Origin: Acidobacteriota bacterium
GTDB lineage: Bacteria; Acidobacteriota; Holophagae; Acanthopleuribacterales; Acanthopleuribacteraceae
Direction: 5' to 3'
Length of the DNA stretch: 64,000 nucleotides
NCBI GenBank assembly: GCA_002747255.1
Contig: PDUC01000031.1
Span: 1 to 64,000 of the forward strand
In this document: one piece after another, positions 1 to 7,856 of the stretch
Layout: each line of letters begins with the position of its first letter
How positions within the stretch are numbered: position 1 is the first letter of the stretch
Translations under genes and position numbers: made by a program
Notes under the pieces: model-generated
Seen by the model: the letters and a program-made list of their open reading frames with translations, nothing else
Databases searched by the model: none
What the model was told of the DNA's origin: nothing

Positions 1-221
1 AGCCCTTCAGTTATTTGAATACACTATTTGAAAAACTGCTGGAAGTCAAATCAGATGATGACTACAGACAGCTACTGCCCTACAATTTACAGAAACCGTA
101 ATTTCTTTTCTGAATAGCGGTATCATTCTTTAATTATCAAACATCCCCCTGTAGACACAGGGTGATGACACTATCATTTATTACCCATATTTTTTCTAGA
201 CGGCTTTTAGTGAACGCTTAC
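1..221 (+). mobile_element. Right end of an IS66-family insertion sequence
   Basis: The window opens inside a reading frame that stops at 99-101 and reads like the C-terminus of an IS66 transposase. About 120 bases further on lies GAACGCTTAC at 212-221, the inverse of the GTAAGCG start typical of IS66-family terminal repeats, so the element probably ends at 221. The left end and most of the element lie outside the window, so activity cannot be judged. Family assignment rests on the C-terminal similarity plus the plausible terminal repeat; both are short. Confidence 0.55.
3..101 (+). CDS. IS66-family transposase, C-terminal fragment (partial at window edge)
   Basis: Frame 3 is open from the window edge to TAA at 99-101 and encodes 32 residues including YLNTLFEKLLEV and DDDYRQLLPYNLQ. 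A YL-LFE...DY--LLP-NL arrangement is characteristic of the last residues of IS66-type DDE transposases. The catalytic domain would lie upstream of base 1. Followed after 110 bases by a candidate IS66 terminal repeat, which supports the call. Confidence 0.55.
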   Translation, partial: PFSYLNTLFEKLLEVKSDDDYRQLLPYNLQKP

Positions 222-226
222 TTTTT

Positions 227-426
227 AACCACTGATGGACACAGATGGACACTGATGTTTTTAACCACGAATGAACACGAATTCACACGAATGTGCGGAT
301 TGAATGGAACAACCGAATAAAGTTTTTTGATTCATGAATGGCGTTCAGAACCTCAAATGCATTACCAATGTTTTGCGAATGGCTTCCTATTTAAAAATCT
401 GTGTTTATCTGTGTTCATCTGTGGTT
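227..426. repeat. Dispersed 10-nt-periodic repeat module with inverted arms
   Basis: Left arm (227-292) has AACCACTGATGGACACAGAT-type and CCACGAATGAACACGAAT-type repeats; right arm (398-426) has ATCTGTGTTTATCTGTGTTC followed by ATCTGTGGTT. The arms are inverted versions of each other with a roughly 10-nt internal period. The same family forms the tandem array at 23384-24220. It lies directly beside the IS66 end. Short open frames across it are by-products of the repeat, not genes. Confidence 0.7.
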
Positions 427-539
427 CCTTTTTTTTATCACGAACATTTGGCTCCGGGACGATTATGACTACCGGTCGTTTTGGCAAGACGACCCAGTGC
501 CCTCCAACTCCCACGATCAATGGCGTTATGGATTCTTTG

Positions 540-705
540 GGAACAAGCTTTGAAATTTGCGGTTGAAGCCACGGGAGATGACTTGACTTATCAGTGGCTG
601 TTTAACGGCTTACCACTGATGGATGGCGGTAATGTGGCGCGAACAATTCAGCTGTCAAGGAGACCGGTCGAAGTTCCGATGCACTTACCTTTTGTTAATT
701 CATAA
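540..705 (+). pseudogene. Remnant of an Ig-like domain coding sequence
   Basis: The frame ending at 703-705 encodes LKFAVEATGDDLTYQWLFNG followed by LPLMDGG, the pattern (VEATG..LTYQW..NG..L) of bacterial Ig-like domains found in secreted adhesins. The similarity begins near 547 and fades by about 660. There is no ribosome binding site, signal peptide or full domain, and the 5' part of the open frame looks like a different reading register. It is best read as a decayed fragment left beside mobile and repeat DNA. Confidence 0.4.
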
Positions 706-1122
706 AAAAGTCAAGTGATGTCAATACGACAAACCATTGATACTGACTTTAATTTAGAACAATCCATTCACCTGCTAACCAGGACAGGGCCTGATTGCAA
801 CTATCAGTCTGACTTATCACTTATGTCCGCTCACTTTGCGCCAAGCCCTGAATTTGCTCTTGGAACAAGGGTTTTTCCTTGAATAATAAAGGCATTTTTC
901 ATAGACTTAATCGATGCATACAAAACCAATTCACCAAACCGAAAAGGATGACAATTCAATGAGGTGGGATATTTCAATTGGTTATGACAGATGATTGCCT
1001 GTCTATCTCAACAGCAGCGACAACTTGAAGAAAGGACAAGCCCTATCCCCCAACAAAGTATTTCACTTCATTGCAACAAAATGAAGCTCAACTTATGACA
1101 TTTATCTTATCAGGAGTAACCC
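706..1122. other. Non-coding stretch upstream of the RHH gene
   Basis: I see no convincing gene, RNA or terminator here. It contains short stop-rich frames and a loose inverted CCAATT...AATTGG pair. The only functional-looking element is the AGGAG ribosome binding site at about 1111-1115 that belongs to the next gene. Confidence 0.4.
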
Positions 1123-1350
1123 ATGGCAGAAATCAAACTCAACATTCCGGATCATCTTGTTGCCGAGCTCTCTAAAAGAGCCGAAAAAAGAGAAACCAGT
1201 CTCAACGATTACATCTACAAATCACTTAAATGGCATTTAAAGCAAGTAAAAAAGGTTGAAGCAGGCCTTGCGGAAGATGCTCAAAATTACAATTTCATGG
1301 CACAAGCCACCCTTTCAGCTCAAATGGAATCAGACGAAGAATCATCCTGA
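1123..1350 (+). CDS. Small ribbon-helix-helix (CopG/Arc-like) protein, possible antitoxin or regulator
   Basis: A 75-residue protein. The N-terminus IKLNIPDHLVAELSKRAEKR followed by TSLNDYIYKSL has the strand-helix-helix spacing of CopG/Arc/HicB-type DNA-binding proteins: a short beta strand (residues 3-7), helix A (10-22) and helix B (25-38). The acidic C-terminal tail (45-75) has no recognised domain. AGGAG lies 7 bases before the ATG. Such proteins are often antitoxins, but no toxin-like gene adjoins it; the next gene is LemA, 38 bases downstream. It may be a solitary regulator. Confidence 0.65.
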   Translation: MAEIKLNIPDHLVAELSKRAEKRETSLNDYIYKSLKWHLKQVKKVEAGLAEDAQNYNFMAQATLSAQMESDEESS

Positions 1351-1387
1351 TTTACCATCATGCTGAATTCAATTATCAGGAGTTAAA

Positions 1388-1960
1388 ATGTTCATTCCCC
1401 TTATCACTCTGGGTGTTTTTGCACTCATTCTCATAATTGTTTATTTCTCTATCTACAACAGCCTGGTGGGCAAAAAGAACGATGTGGAAAATGCGTTTGC
1501 CGGTATGGATGTTCAACTGAAAAAACGATACGACCTCATACCCAACCTGGTGGACAGTGCCAAGAAGTACATGCAACATGAAAGAGAAGTCCTCGAAAAA
1601 GTCACAGCCATGAGACAGAGGGCTCTTCAGGGCGGTCGATCTCCCGATGATCAGGTTGCCGTCGAAAACAACTTGACAGGTGCATTGCGAGGTTTGATGG
1701 TGGCTGTTGAAAACTATCCGGAGCTCAAGGCAGACAGTCAGTTTGACCAACTCATGCGTTCATTGAACGAGGTGGAATCACAAATTTCAGCCTCTCGCAG
1801 AGCCTACAATGCCGCCGTAACCGATTTCAATAACGGCGTGGAAATGTTCCCTTCCAGTATTGTCGCAAACATGATGAAGTACAAAACCAGAACCCTGTTC
1901 GTCATACCCGAAACAGAACGACAAAACCTGGATGTGGGCAACCTGTTCAATCAGAATTGA
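1388..1960 (+). CDS. LemA family membrane protein
   Basis: 190 residues. An N-terminal membrane segment (residues 3-24, VFALILIIVYFSIYNSLV) is followed by the LemA signature: NDVENAFAGMDVQLKKRYDL then IPNLVDSAKKYMQHE, and a long helical bundle ending in the conserved YN-AV-DFN-----FP stretch (residues 139-156). LemA proteins are anchored in the membrane with a helical domain outside the cytoplasm; their function is not firmly known. AGGAG precedes the ATG by 6 bases. LemA often accompanies a TPM-domain or M48 peptidase gene; neither is here. Confidence 0.9.
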   Translation: MFIPLITLGVFALILIIVYFSIYNSLVGKKNDVENAFAGMDVQLKKRYDLIPNLVDSAKKYMQHEREVLEKVTAMRQRALQGGRSPDDQVAVENNLTGALRGLMVAVENYPELKADSQFDQLMRSLNEVESQISASRRAYNAAVTDFNNGVEMFPSSIVANMMKYKTRTLFVIPETERQNLDVGNLFNQN

Positions 1961-1999
1961 CAACCATTGAAACTATCAACTGAGTCCCTCTCTGACCTG

Positions 2000-2005
2000 T
2001 ATAAT
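2000..2005 (+). promoter_or_regulatory. Possible -10 element (TATAAT) upstream of the C25 protease gene
   Basis: A consensus TATAAT lies 120 bases before the GTG start of the protease gene, inside an AT-rich intergenic region. There is no good -35 at 17 bases. A TTGACA at about 2050 has no correctly spaced -10, so the promoter remains uncertain. Confidence 0.3.
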
Positions 2006-2124
2006 GCCCTTTATTTTTTCGCACTTTTGTGTTGTAATTATCTCTGTGTTGACACAAAAAAACATCGACATTGAGCGCTATTTATACTTAAGTTTGTTCT
2101 GCAAACAACTGTGGAGGTAACAAC

Positions 2125-4779
2125 GTGAAACACAGTATGATAATCGCCTTATTTTTTGTCGGCTATTCAGGGTTTGCCCAGCAGAAATGGCTGTCTCTGG
2201 ATGCCAATTCAACTCTAAAAGACCCTCGTTTTTCTCAGCAAGCTGAAATAAAAACTCTGACCATGAATGAAAATGGCATTCAGCTTCATTTCAAATTATC
2301 AGGTATTTTGTTGGATCATGCCAAGGGAGATGGAATCCAGTTTACTGAGGTCCAAATCCCCGGATCAGGTATTGCGGACACAATAGGTCAGCCCAAATTA
2401 CCCGTTCAGAGGCTGTTTTTCCTCGCTTTGGAAAATGACTCAACTTGGAACTACCAACTCAAGAATGTTCAGACAAGAACGATCCATCTTTCCGACTTTG
2501 GTTACCCAGGCTGGATATACCCGAAACAGGATCCTGTTCCCAAATTACCGGGCGCCAAAGAACGAGCCACCTTTAAATGGGACCGCTCCTTCTATGAAAA
2601 TGGTTCCAACAGAAAGGACACCCACGCTTCAGTCTCATCCATTGGAAAGATTAGAGGCTATCAGTTGATGATGATTGAATGGACACCCGTTCTCAGTGAT
2701 CCCGTTGCGGGAACCATTGACATACTGGAATCAGCAGAAATGCAGATTCAGTTTGATCACTCTTTTATGAATGCACACAGCGATCTTTTCCTCTCAAAGT
2801 GGTCTGAACTTCTCAACAAGCCCGACAAACCAACAAACCGCGGTACTGGCAACTATCTCATACTGGTTGCCGATATCTTCCAAAATGACATTGCCGACTT
2901 TGTAACCGCAAAAACCGCCCAGGGTTTTACCGTTCAAACCCAGGTCGTCGCCAACGGCACTTCAGCTGCCGATATCAAGGCGAACATTACGGCACTTTGG
3001 GGTACACCTCAGGCACCTGATTATGTTCTGATTATCGGCGATGTAGAAACCATTCCAGCCTGGACAGGCCAGGGAGCAGGTACACCCAACACCGACATTC
3101 AGTACGGCTGCATGGATGGCACAAGTGACTGGTATCCCGACATGGCTATTGGAAGGTTCCCGGTAGACAATGTCACCCAATTAGAACACGTTATCGATAA
3201 AACGCTTTTCTTTGAAGATGGTAACTTCCCTCTGCCCGAGTACACCACCGAGGCTGTTTTCATGGCTTCCACTGATAACTACAATATCACCGAAGGCACA
3301 CACAACTATGTCATTGACAATTACCTGACTCCTGCCGGTTTGAGCAGCGAGAAGCTCTACACGGTAACTTACAATGCCACAACCCAGCAAGTCAGTGATG
3401 CCTTCAATGCAGGCCGTATCTACGGTATTTACTCAGGTCACGGCGGTACGACCAGCTGGGCCGATGGGCCTGCCTTTTCTCAAAGCGATGTCAACGCTTT
3501 GACCAATACCGGTTTGTATTCCTTTGTCTGCAGTTTTGCCTGTGTCACAGGAAGCTACCACCTCGATGAGTGTTTTACTGAAACCTGGATCTTGGCTGAA
3601 GAAAAAGGCGCTTGCGCGATTTACGGCTCCTCAGTCAACAGTTACTGGACTGAAGATGATATTCTGGAGAAGGTTCTCTTTGAGGCCATTTACACCGATA
3701 GTATTCGCGAAGTCAGTCCCGCCTGGCAGGAAGCCATGGTGAAGTTCCTAGCTCATTTCGGGGCCGATTCAACCACCAGACGCTATTATGAAATGTACAA
3801 CCTCATGGGTGACCCCAGCCTGTTCATTCCCGAGCCAGGCGGCGGCTCAGCTATGGGTGTTTCACCTTTTAAGGGCTATACAGCTGAAGGTCCTTACGGC
3901 GGTCCCTTTACACCTGACAATGCGACGGGAAGTGTGGCACCAGGTGCGACCGTTACCATAACGGTGAGCTTCACGAATCAAGCCAACACGTTAAACCACG
4001 GTACTTATGAAGCGGATATTGAATTCACCAATACCACCAGTAACGATGGAGATACTTCCAGAACAGTGACGTTAATAGTAGGTATACCCGAAATGATCTA
4101 CGAGTTCAATCTGGATGAAGATCCCCAATGGAGCATGGAAGGTGATTGGGCTTACGGAATTCCCACCGGCCAGGGCGGTGGCTATAATAAGCCGCCAGAT
4201 CCAACTTCCGGAGCAACTGGCGACTATGTCATCGGCTACAATCTCAATGGCAATTATTCCAGCAATATGCAAGCCCCAGAGTATGTAACCACTACCGCCA
4301 TAGACTGCTCGGAGCTGTCAAGAGTCTCTTTGGCATTCCAGCGATGGCTGGGAGTTGAAAATAATCAGTATGATCACGCCAATATAGAGGCCAGTATCGA
4401 TGGAACTGAATGGATAACTGTATTTGAGAACAGCAGTACCATAGCGGATGAAGCCTGGGTTGAAAAAACATACGACCTCAGCGAGTTCGCCGATGGTGCT
4501 CCACAACTCTATATTCGATGGTCCATGGGACCTACAGACAGCTCTGTCGTTTACTGTGGCTGGAACATCGACGACATTCAAATCTGGGGTCTCAGACCCA
4601 TTGAAATCGACCCCTGTCCTGCCGATATCAACGATGACGGGAATGTCGACATGAGTGATTTGGAAGCGATTTGTCAAACCTGGAAAGATCCAGAAGTGGA
4701 TATCAATGGCTTCTGCAACACCGATATTCTCCAGCTTCTCGGTGTATTGGAAAGTTTCGGAGCCTGTCCGGCTGACTGA
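2125..4779 (+). CDS. Secreted gingipain-type cysteine protease (C25) with jelly-roll and dockerin-like C-terminal domains
   Basis: 884 residues from a GTG with GGAGG 8 bases upstream. A signal peptide (MIIALFFVGYSGFAQ) is followed by a propeptide-like region, then a C25 caspase-fold domain from about residue 240. His439 sits in YSGHGG and Cys473 in FACVTG, matching the His and Cys dyad motifs of gingipains, where the cysteine lies in ACVNG. Residues 655-825 look like a MAM/carbohydrate-binding-type beta sandwich ending in GWNIDDIQIWG. The end carries a calcium-loop motif DINDDGNVDMSDL flanked by CPAD and ACPAD, as in dockerin type I repeats. It probably degrades proteins outside the cell. A terminator follows. 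No partner cohesin is visible in the window. Confidence 0.9.
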   Translation: MKHSMIIALFFVGYSGFAQQKWLSLDANSTLKDPRFSQQAEIKTLTMNENGIQLHFKLSGILLDHAKGDGIQFTEVQIPGSGIADTIGQPKLPVQRLFFLALENDSTWNYQLKNVQTRTIHLSDFGYPGWIYPKQDPVPKLPGAKERATFKWDRSFYENGSNRKDTHASVSSIGKIRGYQLMMIEWTPVLSDPVAGTIDILESAEMQIQFDHSFMNAHSDLFLSKWSELLNKPDKPTNRGTGNYLILVADIFQNDIADFVTAKTAQGFTVQTQVVANGTSAADIKANITALWGTPQAPDYVLIIGDVETIPAWTGQGAGTPNTDIQYGCMDGTSDWYPDMAIGRFPVDNVTQLEHVIDKTLFFEDGNFPLPEYTTEAVFMASTDNYNITEGTHNYVIDNYLTPAGLSSEKLYTVTYNATTQQVSDAFNAGRIYGIYSGHGGTTSWADGPAFSQSDVNALTNTGLYSFVCSFACVTGSYHLDECFTETWILAEEKGACAIYGSSVNSYWTEDDILEKVLFEAIYTDSIREVSPAWQEAMVKFLAHFGADSTTRRYYEMYNLMGDPSLFIPEPGGGSAMGVSPFKGYTAEGPYGGPFTPDNATGSVAPGATVTITVSFTNQANTLNHGTYEADIEFTNTTSNDGDTSRTVTLIVGIPEMIYEFNLDEDPQWSMEGDWAYGIPTGQGGGYNKPPDPTSGATGDYVIGYNLNGNYSSNMQAPEYVTTTAIDCSELSRVSLAFQRWLGVENNQYDHANIEASIDGTEWITVFENSSTIADEAWVEKTYDLSEFADGAPQLYIRWSMGPTDSSVVYCGWNIDDIQIWGLRPIEIDPCPADINDDGNVDMSDLEAICQTWKDPEVDINGFCNTDILQLLGVLESFGACPAD

Positions 4780-4804
4780 TACCCAAACCCATTCCAAATA
4801 CCAG

Positions 4805-4845
4805 GAAAGGGAGTCGACCATCCAAGGATGTTGATTCCCTTTTTT
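4805..4845 (+). terminator. Rho-independent terminator after the C25 protease gene
   Basis: AAAGGGAGTC pairs with GATTCCCTTT (one G-U pair), and the stem extends imperfectly through ACCATCC and GGATGTT. It is followed by a run of T at 4839-4845. It lies 26 bases after the stop codon. Confidence 0.75.
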
Positions 4846-5194
4846 GGTAAAAGGCATTCGCCTTAACAATGTGTTTGAATTATCGCTTACACCGGCAAAA
4901 ATAACTGTCGTCGACCGGTCGTTTTGACTGTCGCTGATCATACCCGGCAGCATACGACGCTGATCCTCCATTCTTTTTCACAAATACGGTTGTTTTTACT
5001 GTCTTTTTCTTATATCGTATCTCTTTTGTAGATGGCTTTTACTCCTCCATTTTTCACTTTGGTAAACCGTTTGAATATCAGCTGAAAATAAAGGAGTTGG
5101 GTTGTACACAACACCGTTTGGGTACAACATAGCGAACATCGCTGGGAAAGCCCCTTAAAGCCGCGATTTGCAGTATCTATCTCTGGAGTTGAAC
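4846..5194. other. Intergenic region with two small palindromes
   Basis: No gene is supported. It contains a perfect 10-base palindrome CGACCGGTCG at 4912-4921 and an inverted repeat GTTGTAC / GTACAAC at 5101-5107 and 5122-5128, about 65 bases before the next start codon. The latter could be an operator or a leader hairpin for the downstream membrane protein. Confidence 0.35.
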
Positions 5195-6829
5195 ATGCTG
5201 AATTGGGTCTGGCTCGCAATGATTGCCCTGGGTATTGGAATTGCCGTTACAACGGATGTTATTGATCAGGGAACCAATAAATATCGCAATGGAGATCCAC
5301 TGAGTGTGGAGTTTCATTTAAAAGAACCCTACGACTCGGCAAAGGTCCACAGTTACCAGGCCGAATTGACGGTTTCAGATGATGCCTTTAATGAATTTTA
5401 CAAGACAGATATTGAAGGTGATGTCTCTGAGAGTGTCAAGCTGACAGTCCATCCCGAAAAAGAAAAAGTGACGCTGTTCTTTAAAGTCGACAATGCAACG
5501 CCTGAGTTCTGGCGTGAAATGGCTGCGATCTCAGGAAAAGATGACGATTTGATGGCTCAGGTCACGGTCACTTCAGTAGACTCTCCTACCCGACTAAAGG
5601 GTGACCTCATTCTTGAAGACATCAAGTTTGCCAGAATGAAAGAGGTCACCAATTCCGCACTGGACTACGCTGGAATCGCCGTGGACATTGCCCTGGGGCT
5701 AATTGGCATTATGGCCCTCTGGCTGGGAGTCATGAAAGTGGCCGAAGAAGCGGGTCTTATCAAAGTCATTGCAAAAGCCGTTCGACCTGTAACCAGGTTC
5801 CTGTTTCCCGATGTGCCTCACGACCATCCGGCCATGGGTGCCATTATCATGAATATCTCGGCCAACATGCTGGGGCTGGGTAACGCCGCCACGCCTTTTG
5901 GCCTAAAGGCAATGGAGGAACTGAACACCCTGAACCCGGACAAGACAACCGCCACCAACGCCATGGTCACTTTCCTGGCCGTCAACACGGCTGGACTGAC
6001 GATGATTCCCGCCACGGCCATTGCCATCCGGGCGGCTGCGGGCAGCAGCGATCCGGCCATTATCATCGGAACCTCTATTTTCGGCGCATTGTGCGCTTCA
6101 ATTGTGGGCATTACCGCAGCCAAGACATTGGAAAAATTCCCCATGTCGTTCACCCAAATCATCGCCTGGTTCAAAGCCAATTTCATCAAGTTTGTCATTT
6201 TGATCGCCATTTTCTTTGTATTGGCTCTGCTCTTTATGACCGGCGTCATGTCTGTTTTTAGTTTCATTTTCGATATCCTCACACCTGAAGCGTTTAAAAG
6301 CGTCATCACTGTTATTTCCATTTTAGCCATTCCCGGTCTCATCTCTGTGTTCCTGATTTACGGCGCGGTCAAGAAGATCAAGGTATACGAAAAGTTCGTC
6401 GAAGGAGCCAAAGAGGGCTTTGATATTGCCGTTCGCATTATTCCCTACCTGGTGGCCATGCTGGTTGCAATCGGTATTTTCAGAGCGGGCGGTGCCATGG
6501 AAGTTCTCATTCTGATCATGCAGCCCTTGACCGATTTCATTGGAATGCCCGCCGAAGCGCTTCCCATGGCACTCATGAGACCGCTCTCAGGATCCGGATC
6601 GCTTGGAATTATGGCGGAAATCATGGCAACCCACGGTCCTGACTCCTTTATCGGCATTCTCACATCCACTTTCTTTGGCAGTACGGAAACCACATTTTAT
6701 GTACTGGCAGTTTACTTCGGATCCGTTAACATTCAAAAGACGAGGCACGCTCTGGCCGCTGGTCTTCTGGCCGATACAGCCGGTATTTTAGGTGCTCTGT
6801 TCATCGTCAAACTCCTGTTTGGAGCTTGA
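5195..6829 (+). CDS. Fused SpmA-SpmB-like nucleoside-recognition (Gate) domain membrane protein
   Basis: 544 residues. The ATG at 5195 is preceded by GGAG and followed by a membrane segment (MLNWVWLAMIALGIGIAV). Residues about 25-150 form a soluble, beta-rich domain predicted to lie outside the cytoplasm. Two multi-membrane halves follow, resembling SpmA (residues 160-330, with NISANMLGLGNAATPFGLKA) and SpmB (345-544, with LMRPLSGSGSLGIMAE and FFGSTETTFYVLAVYFGSVN). In sporulating Firmicutes these are separate proteins; fused versions occur in non-sporulating bacteria with unknown substrates. The next gene, glucokinase, begins one base after the stop, so they are probably co-transcribed. A TTG at 5168 is in frame but lacks a ribosome binding site. 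Confidence 0.85.
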   Translation: MLNWVWLAMIALGIGIAVTTDVIDQGTNKYRNGDPLSVEFHLKEPYDSAKVHSYQAELTVSDDAFNEFYKTDIEGDVSESVKLTVHPEKEKVTLFFKVDNATPEFWREMAAISGKDDDLMAQVTVTSVDSPTRLKGDLILEDIKFARMKEVTNSALDYAGIAVDIALGLIGIMALWLGVMKVAEEAGLIKVIAKAVRPVTRFLFPDVPHDHPAMGAIIMNISANMLGLGNAATPFGLKAMEELNTLNPDKTTATNAMVTFLAVNTAGLTMIPATAIAIRAAAGSSDPAIIIGTSIFGALCASIVGITAAKTLEKFPMSFTQIIAWFKANFIKFVILIAIFFVLALLFMTGVMSVFSFIFDILTPEAFKSVITVISILAIPGLISVFLIYGAVKKIKVYEKFVEGAKEGFDIAVRIIPYLVAMLVAIGIFRAGGAMEVLILIMQPLTDFIGMPAEALPMALMRPLSGSGSLGIMAEIMATHGPDSFIGILTSTFFGSTETTFYVLAVYFGSVNIQKTRHALAAGLLADTAGILGALFIVKLLFGA

Positions 6830-6830
6830 G

Positions 6831-7820
6831 ATGAAGAAAAAGGGAACCAGCCACATGAACCTAATCAGTACAAGTAATCAACCAATGGGGAGCAAGGTAC
6901 TGGCTGGAGATATTGGAGGAACCAATGCCCGCCTGGCCTTGTACCAATTGAAACCGGACGGTCTGGAACTGGTTATCCAAAAGAGCTACCCCAGCTCTGA
7001 AATGACTTCTCTGGAAGAGGTTGTCGCCCACTTCCTGGAATCTCACCAATTGACATGTGACGCGGCATGCCTGGGCCTTCCGGGTCCCCAATCCCAGCCG
7101 GGAGTTTATAACCTCACCAATTTACCCTGGTTGGTGGAGGCAGAACGACTTTACCCGGCGCTACAGACCAGAAAGCTGGTTTTGGTAAACGATGTGGAAG
7201 CCTCGGCGCTGGGAGTCTTGGGTGTTCCAGCGGACGATTTGTTCTGCATTCACGATGGAAAGCCCGACCCGGACGGCAACCGTTCTGTTATCTCTGTAGG
7301 TACCGGCCTTGGTGTGGGGATCCTTTCCCCTTCCGGCCGTGCTTCTGCCACCGAATCGGGTCACGGAACATTTGCACCGCAAAACGATTTTGATGTGGCC
7401 TTGATGAAACATCTCCAGAAGATGTTTGGCCATGTCAGTTGGGAACGAATCGCTTCAGGTTCTGGATTACCCTACATTCATGCCTTTCTCGTCAACGAAG
7501 AATCACGACTGACTGCCGCTGAAATAGCAAAGCAATCGGAAAATAACGAAGCTTGCGCAAAAACGCTCGAGAAGTTCCTGCAATATGTAGGCTCGGTGGC
7601 AGGCAGCATCGCTTTAACTCAAATGGCCACGGGCGGAGTTTATTTCTGTGGCGGCGTAGCAAACAAGATGTTCACCCCAAAACGAACTTCCATTATTCGC
7701 GAGGCATTCCTTGAAAAAGGAAGAATGAAACCCATTCTGGAACGCATGCCTCTTTATATCATTAAAAATGAGAATCTCGCCATCATAGGAGCTGCACAAA
7801 GAGCTTTGAGTTTAGTTTGA
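6831..7820 (+). CDS. glk: Glucokinase
   Basis: 329 residues from the ATG at 6831, which follows a GGAG and sits one base after the previous stop. It belongs to the bacterial glucokinase (non-ROK) family: phosphate-binding motif LAGDIGGTNARLALYQ near the N-terminus, LVNDVEASALG with the catalytic aspartate, SVGTGLGVGIL, and the SGHGTFAP loop that binds sugar. It phosphorylates glucose to glucose-6-phosphate in the cytoplasm. A glucose-6-phosphate isomerase gene lies 40 kb away in the same window. Coupling to an SpmA/B-like protein could mean that protein transports a sugar or nucleoside, but that is only suggested by proximity. Confidence 0.92.
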   Translation: MKKKGTSHMNLISTSNQPMGSKVLAGDIGGTNARLALYQLKPDGLELVIQKSYPSSEMTSLEEVVAHFLESHQLTCDAACLGLPGPQSQPGVYNLTNLPWLVEAERLYPALQTRKLVLVNDVEASALGVLGVPADDLFCIHDGKPDPDGNRSVISVGTGLGVGILSPSGRASATESGHGTFAPQNDFDVALMKHLQKMFGHVSWERIASGSGLPYIHAFLVNEESRLTAAEIAKQSENNEACAKTLEKFLQYVGSVAGSIALTQMATGGVYFCGGVANKMFTPKRTSIIREAFLEKGRMKPILERMPLYIIKNENLAIIGAAQRALSLV

Positions 7821-7856
7821 AAAAAAATCACCTGACCCTTTAAAAACAAACCCGGG

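Noticed and set aside
327-566. 79-residue open frame across the repeat at the window start
   Set aside because: Its hydrophobic middle is a translation of the ATCTGTG repeat; no ribosome binding site or domain.
2050-2100. TTGACA upstream of the C25 protease as a -35 element
   Set aside because: No -10 occurs at 16-18 bases; the nearest TATACT is about 28 bases away.
4318-4971. 217-residue minus-strand open frame inside the C25 protease gene
   Set aside because: It lies antisense to a well-supported gene with clear domains, and its product has no recognisable features.
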